Assembly (NCBI RefSeq): GCF_002043095.1
Contig: NZ_MVOC01000037.1
Coordinates: 1-64,000, forward strand
DNA length: 64,000 nt
Direction of reading: 5' to 3'
From: Mycobacterium sp. AT1
Lineage (GTDB): Bacteria; Actinomycetota; Actinomycetes; Mycobacteriales; Mycobacteriaceae
Under the pieces are notes generated by a model. That model had not been told where the DNA came from and made no database searches. It saw nothing but the letters and a program-made list of their open reading frames with translations. The position numbers and the translations under genes are program-made. Below, one piece after another: positions 60,069 to 64,000 of the stretch (position 1 is its first letter; the number at the start of each line of letters is the position of its first letter).

Positions 60069-61609
60069 TGTTGGACAATCTGGGCTGGCTTCTCCAGGGC
60101 TTCGAGCAGGCCGCCACGCCGATGAATCTGCTCTACGCCTGCATCGGCGTGCTCCTGGGCACCGCCGTCGGCGTCCTGCCCGGGATCGGGCCCGCGATGA
60201 CGGTGGCCCTGCTGCTACCCATCACCTACAACGTCAGCCCCAGCGCGGCGTTCATCATGTTCGCCGGCATCTTCTACGGCGGCATGTACGGCGGGTCGAC
60301 CACGTCGATCCTGCTGAACACGCCTGGCGAGTCGTCCTCGGTGATCACGGCGATCGAGGGCAACAAGATGGCCAAGGCGGGCAGAGCCGCGCAGGCGCTG
60401 GCGACGGCGGCCATCGGGTCGTTCGTCGCGGGCACCATCGGCACCCTGCTGCTGGCGCTCTTCGCCCCGGCGATCTCGCGCTTCGCCGTCACCCTCGGCG
60501 CGCCGTCCTACCTGGCGATCATGTTGTTCGCGTTGGTCGCGGTCACCGCGGTCCTCGGCTCGTCGAAGCTGCGCGGCGGCATCTCGCTGTTCCTCGGATT
60601 GGCGATCGGGTTGGTCGGCATCGACTCCCTGACCGGCCAGGCCAGGGCCACGTTCGGCTTGCCGCAGCTGTCCGACGGCATCGACATCGTCGTGATCGCG
60701 GTGGCGATCTTCGCTCTCGGCGAGGCTCTCTGGGTCGCCGCGCACCTGCGGCAGAAGCCCGCCGAGGTCATCCCGGTCGGCAGGCCGTGGATGGGCAAGA
60801 GCGACTGGCAACGGTCGTGGAAGCCGTGGCTGCGCGGGACGGCGTACGGCTTCCCGTTCGGAGCGCTGCCGGCCGGTGGCGCCGAGTTGCCGACGTTCCT
60901 GTCCTACATCACCGAGAAGAAGCTCTCCAAGCATCCCGAGGAGTTCGGCAAGGGTGCCATCGAGGGCGTCGCGGGTCCGGAGGCGGCGAACAACGCGTCG
61001 GCGGCAGGCACTTTGGTCCCGATGCTGTCGCTCGGCCTGCCGACGAACGCGACCGCCGCGGTGATGCTGACGGCATTCGTGTCCTATGGAATCCAGCCCG
61101 GCCCGACGCTCTTCGACAAGGAGCCGCTGCTGATCTGGACGCTGATCGCGAGCCTCTTCATCGGCAACTTCCTCCTGTTGGTGCTGAACCTTCCGCTGGC
61201 GCCGATCTGGGCGAAGCTGCTGAGGACCCCGCGGCCGTATCTCTACGCAGGCATCCTGTTCTTTGCGACGCTCGGCGCGTTCGCCGTCAACATTCAGCCG
61301 CTCGACTTGGTGCTGTTGTTGGTCTTTGGCCTGCTCGGCTTGATGATGCGGCGGTTTGGCTTGCCGGTGCTGCCGCTGATCATCGGCGTCATCCTCGGGC
61401 CGCGTATCGAGCGTCAGTTGCGGCAGAGCCTTCAGCTGGGCGGCGGCGAGTGGGGGAGCCTGTTCACCGAGCCCGTGGCGATCGGCGTGTACGTCTGCAT
61501 GGCGCTGCTGCTGCTGGCGCCGTTGGTGTTGAGGCTGATGAACCGCAGCGAGGAGACGCTGCTGCTGGTCGAGGATGACAAGGATCAGAGAGAGAAGGCC
61601 CAGGCGTGA
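60068..61609 (+). CDS. tctA: Tripartite tricarboxylate transporter large membrane subunit TctA
   Basis: The 513-residue channel subunit with about twelve helices. The repeated TctA signatures are GVLPGIGPAMTVALLLPITY and the 'YGGMYGGSTTSILLNTPGE' motif, mirrored later by EAANNASAAGTLVPML and LGLPTNATAAVML. It uses the ion gradient to import the acid bound by TctC. The operon is paired with a CitA/CitB system as in C. glutamicum, where it takes up citrate. Confidence 0.93.
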   Translation: MLDNLGWLLQGFEQAATPMNLLYACIGVLLGTAVGVLPGIGPAMTVALLLPITYNVSPSAAFIMFAGIFYGGMYGGSTTSILLNTPGESSSVITAIEGNKMAKAGRAAQALATAAIGSFVAGTIGTLLLALFAPAISRFAVTLGAPSYLAIMLFALVAVTAVLGSSKLRGGISLFLGLAIGLVGIDSLTGQARATFGLPQLSDGIDIVVIAVAIFALGEALWVAAHLRQKPAEVIPVGRPWMGKSDWQRSWKPWLRGTAYGFPFGALPAGGAELPTFLSYITEKKLSKHPEEFGKGAIEGVAGPEAANNASAAGTLVPMLSLGLPTNATAAVMLTAFVSYGIQPGPTLFDKEPLLIWTLIASLFIGNFLLLVLNLPLAPIWAKLLRTPRPYLYAGILFFATLGAFAVNIQPLDLVLLLVFGLLGLMMRRFGLPVLPLIIGVILGPRIERQLRQSLQLGGGEWGSLFTEPVAIGVYVCMALLLLAPLVLRLMNRSEETLLLVEDDKDQREKAQA

Positions 61610-61662
61610 CTGACGAGCGCTTGCGCGAGAAACCGACTGGCACTGACGAGCGCTTGCGCGAG
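61609..61662 (+). repeat. 21-bp direct repeat between tctA and usp
   Basis: ACTGACGAGCGCTTGCGCGAG occurs at 61609-61629 and again at 61642-61662, the copies offset by 33 bp. The second runs into the ribosome-binding site (GAGGAGG) of the next gene. Each copy can form a small hairpin through GCGC/GCGC. Related GACGAGCGC-type words recur in mycobacterial intergenic DNA as I recall, but I cannot name the family. Confidence 0.6.
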
Positions 61663-61670
61663 GAGGCGAA

Positions 61671-62060
61671 ATGATAGTCGTCGGATACACCGCGGACCAG
61701 TACGGCCAGGCCGCGCTGGAACACGCCATGACCGAGGCGTCGGTCCGGGGGACGGGCCTGCTGGTCGTCAACTCGACCAAGGGCGACGCGTACGTCGACC
61801 CGGCCTTCGCCGGAGCCCCCGAGGTGCACGACGTCGAGGTGCGACTGAGGAACAGCGGGTTGGCCTACGAGCTGACCCAACCGGTGGGCGTCGACCCAGT
61901 CGACGAGCTCCTCACGGTGATGGACCGTCCCGATGCCGAGCTGTTGGTGATCGGAATTCGGCACCGCAATCCGGTGGGGAAACTGCTGTTGGGAAGTGTG
62001 TCCCAGCAGCTGCTCCTCGAATGCCAGAAGCCGGTGCTGGCCGTCAAACCAGCTCCGTAA
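61671..62060 (+). CDS. Universal stress protein (UspA domain)
   Basis: A 129-residue single Usp domain beginning MIVVGYTADQYGQAALEHAM and ending with the family motif 'VIGIRHRNPVGKLLLGSVSQQLL'. The nucleotide loop G-x2-G-x9-G-S is only partly met, with N-P-V-G-K-LLLGS present, so ATP binding is uncertain. It follows tctA by 61 bp with a good ribosome-binding site, so it is probably co-transcribed. Homologous Usp genes follow tct genes in several actinobacteria. Confidence 0.82.
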   Translation: MIVVGYTADQYGQAALEHAMTEASVRGTGLLVVNSTKGDAYVDPAFAGAPEVHDVEVRLRNSGLAYELTQPVGVDPVDELLTVMDRPDAELLVIGIRHRNPVGKLLLGSVSQQLLLECQKPVLAVKPAP

Positions 62061-62864
62061 CCCAGGCATCGACGCAAGCGTCAATAGAATTTGCTGCTGG
62101 CGAACTCGAGATTGGTCGAACAATGGCAGAGAACATTCGCTTCTCGCCTTTAAACCGATCATGATCGCAAATGGCTGGACCATCCGGAATCGGTGCTTTG
62201 CAATTGCAATGTCGGCTGTGAACTGGGGTTTTACGGAGTCGGTCGGTCGACGCCGGGGTCAAGGCACCCGGGCGTCGACCGCCTGATCACTGCCAAGTCC
62301 GGAAATCTCGCGGCCGCGTGGTCGCGGGCCTCGCGGCCGGACATCCCTGGTGCAGAGGGTGTTCGATTCACCGCTAACCCGTCGGTAGCCGGTCGCGACA
62401 CTCCGAGGCGTCGCCCTGGGCCGGTCGCGCCTCGCCACGGGAACTCTGCGCGCGGGCGAATCGTTGGGGCGCCTGTCAATAGTGAGCCAGGCCACCGAGG
62501 TCGGTCGGTGTTGCACTGCTCACGGGATTGCTGAATGAGTTCGCTCTTGGTCCTTGGGCGACGCCTCATTGCGGGCACACTGGCGATGAACTGCGTATAT
62601 CGACGGCATCGTCAATCAATCGGCGGGTGGGTCGACGATCGACCACGTTGCTGTCGCCGTCTGACTCGGGGCCGCCACTTAAGGGACTGACTTTGCCAGA
62701 ATCCCGCTGCCGGCTCGATTGGCAAGCCGTCATTCGCGCCATTCAGCAAATGAAATTCAAGATCAACGGGGCGTTTGAAAAATTTCTCCAGCAAAGTAGT
62801 GCATCTGACCATTACAGAGTTATAAAGTTTGCCCATCGGTCTCATCCCAACGCAGGAGATTCAC
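62061..62864. other. 804-bp gap without a convincing gene
   Basis: No reading frame here shows signatures, a good ribosome-binding site or codon use like the neighbours. The first 150 bases and the last 180 bases are clearly AT-richer than the rest of the window. The middle is GC-rich and full of short palindromes (around 62244-62281, CGCGGCCGCG near 62310, GGTCGACGATCGACC at 62630-62644). TATAAA at 62821 with a nearby TTGAAA could serve the downstream secreted protein gene. Confidence 0.6.
62244..62281. repeat. 11-bp inverted repeat with extended stem
   Basis: CGGTCGACGCC (62244-62254) and GGCGTCGACCG (62271-62281) are perfect inverted repeats. Inside them GGGT and ACCC also pair, leaving a CAAGGC loop. 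The hairpin is GC-rich with no T run, so a terminator for the usp transcript without U tract, or a DNA operator, are both possible. Confidence 0.75.
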
Positions 62865-64000
62865 ATGCAACGCGCCATCCGCTCACCATTGACCGCAGGC
62901 ATCGCCCTCGTAGGCGCAACCGCCATCGCAATTGCTCCCCTCACGCCCACGCCGCCGAGCCTGAGCATCAAGGCAGACCAGATTTCGACGGTCTTCGCCG
63001 AGTACACGCCCACGGGCTTGGCGTCGGCACTCGCCGACCTCACCGCCGGCGCCACGCTGGCCTTGGCCCAGGGGGCGCAGGGCCTCGGTGTCACGGGCTC
63101 GAATGCACTGTTCAACTTTGGTACGGCGGGCAACGCGCTCAACCAGACCGTCGGAACGTTCGGCAACACGCTGTCGGCGACCACCATCGGCGCACTCGCA
63201 ACGATCGCCGCGAACCCGCTCAACCCGGGCGCCTACCCGGCCGCACTGGCGCTTCTCATCGCGGGCGGCAGCCAGGGGCTGAGTCAGGCCGCATTGGGAC
63301 TCGGTGTTTCGGGCAACTTGGCGAACTATGCGGTGGGTGCGTTGGGCACCAACCTGCTGGCCACCCTCGGTCAGGCAGGCACCACGCTCAACACGGCCAT
63401 CGGTCAGGCACTGGCTGACCTCACCCCCGACCTGCTGGCCGCGGTGGGGACCCTCGCAAGCGGGGCCGCCATGGCATTGAGCGACGCCTACGTGGGACTC
63501 GCGACCGCGGGTACGCAGGCGCTCAGCGGCGTCGGAGCCGGACTCGGTGTCGCGTTGGGCGGTCTCGGCACCGCCGGAGCGTTGGCCCTCTCGGGTCTTG
63601 GCCAGGCCGGCGCGTTCGGACTCAACGGCATTGGCAACACGATCGGCACGGGCCTGGGCACCATCGTCAACACCGGCGCAACCGGGCTGGCGGCCGCGGG
63701 CGCCGCCGGCGCCGCCATCGCCGGGGGCGGGGTTGGTGCGCTGACGGCCATTCTCGCCAATCCGCTGAACCCCGCGAACTACGCGGTGGCGCTCGGATCG
63801 CTGCTGACCGGCACGTCCGCCGGACTGACGGCCGGACTGGCCGGACTCGGCGCCACCGGTGCGGTCGGCCTTGCCGGCCTCGGAGGCACGGTCGCGGCCG
63901 GACTGGCCACGATCAACAACGTGGCTGCTGCCCTCGGCCCGGTCGCGCAGGCAGGCGCCGTCACCCTCGCTTCGGCGGTCGGCAGTGGCGCACAGGTGCT
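62865..64000 (+). CDS. Secreted Gly/Ala-rich repeat protein, C-terminus beyond the window
   Basis: An open frame of 378 codons with no stop before the window edge. GCAGGAGAT precedes the ATG. The N-terminus is a signal peptide (MQRAIRSPLTAGIALVGATA then APLTPTPPS). The mature part is almost all Gly, Ala, Leu, Thr and Asn in imperfect modules; NPLNPGAYPAALALLIAGG near residue 106 recurs as NPLNPANYAVALGSLLTG near residue 300, each followed by a GLG-rich run. It resembles mycobacterial PE/PPE-like and other repeat surface proteins only in composition, with no PE or PPE domain at the start. Function unknown. Confidence 0.8.
   Translation, partial: MQRAIRSPLTAGIALVGATAIAIAPLTPTPPSLSIKADQISTVFAEYTPTGLASALADLTAGATLALAQGAQGLGVTGSNALFNFGTAGNALNQTVGTFGNTLSATTIGALATIAANPLNPGAYPAALALLIAGGSQGLSQAALGLGVSGNLANYAVGALGTNLLATLGQAGTTLNTAIGQALADLTPDLLAAVGTLASGAAMALSDAYVGLATAGTQALSGVGAGLGVALGGLGTAGALALSGLGQAGAFGLNGIGNTIGTGLGTIVNTGATGLAAAGAAGAAIAGGGVGALTAILANPLNPANYAVALGSLLTGTSAGLTAGLAGLGATGAVGLAGLGGTVAAGLATINNVAAALGPVAQAGAVTLASAVGSGAQV

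Noticed and set aside
62528..63418. 296-codon frame overlapping the secreted repeat protein
   Set aside because: After 62865 it is a shifted frame of the repeat protein, which has a signal peptide and ribosome-binding site in its own frame.
1..64000. tRNA, rRNA, CRISPR arrays or insertion sequences
   Set aside because: I saw no cloverleaf with a TTCGA-type arm, no regular repeat-spacer array, and no transposase motifs in any frame.

Overview
The window is a high-GC actinobacterial chromosome segment that reads as a Mycobacterium, probably a fast-growing environmental species (Mycolicibacterium). The evidence is the actinobacterial qcrCAB-ctaE respiratory block, mannosyltransferases for lipomannan and lipoarabinomannan, ripC, pknL, wag31 and sepF, and a gene order matching (from memory) the M. 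tuberculosis Rv2196 to Rv2143 region. Names transferred from that synteny are family-level inferences; I could run no search.

Layout. Positions 1-2745 hold the end of the cytochrome bcc/aa3 cluster (qcrB start, qcrA, qcrC, ctaE). Positions 2814-24562 hold trpD, a DEDDh/GIY-YIG nuclease, the NlpC/P60 hydrolase ripC, pimB, fadD15, two SRPBCC proteins, an ArsA-like ATPase, an acyltransferase, the mannosyltransferases mptC and mptA, aroG, the kinase pknL divergent from its presumed substrate, idsA2, lppM and an acetyltransferase. Many convergent pairs share a 4-bp stop overlap, and several genes look leaderless. A DUF3040 gene and a strong terminator close this part.

Positions 25434-44836 are the division and cell-wall (dcw) cluster: MraZ-box arrays, mraZ, rsmH, ftsL-like, pbpB, murE, murF, mraY, ftsW, murG, murC, ftsQ, ftsZ, pgeF, a YggS-type protein, sepF, yggT, wag31 and a small membrane protein. 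Most genes are joined by ATGA/GTGA overlaps. murD, normally between mraY and ftsW, is absent; about 150 bp with three TGTGA repeats takes its place.

Positions 44833-64000 are accessory. After a phosphoribosyltransferase, an SRPBCC-epimerase fusion and a glutamine-amidotransferase-like protein come two catabolic blocks. The first (47877-55364) has a PucR-type regulator, a dihydropyrimidinase/hydantoinase, an M20 amidohydrolase, an SDR without the usual catalytic residues, an Asp/Glu-racemase-superfamily protein that resembles arylmalonate decarboxylase, and an MHS transporter. Matching palindromes and promoter elements lie upstream of its first enzyme and its transporter. The second (56112-62060) is a CitA/CitB-type two-component system divergent from tctCBA plus a universal stress protein, with a Crp-like site between them; an M24 peptidase-family gene sits between the blocks. 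The right end is about 800 bp without a convincing gene, containing a large hairpin, then the start of a secreted Gly/Ala-rich repeat protein that runs off the window.
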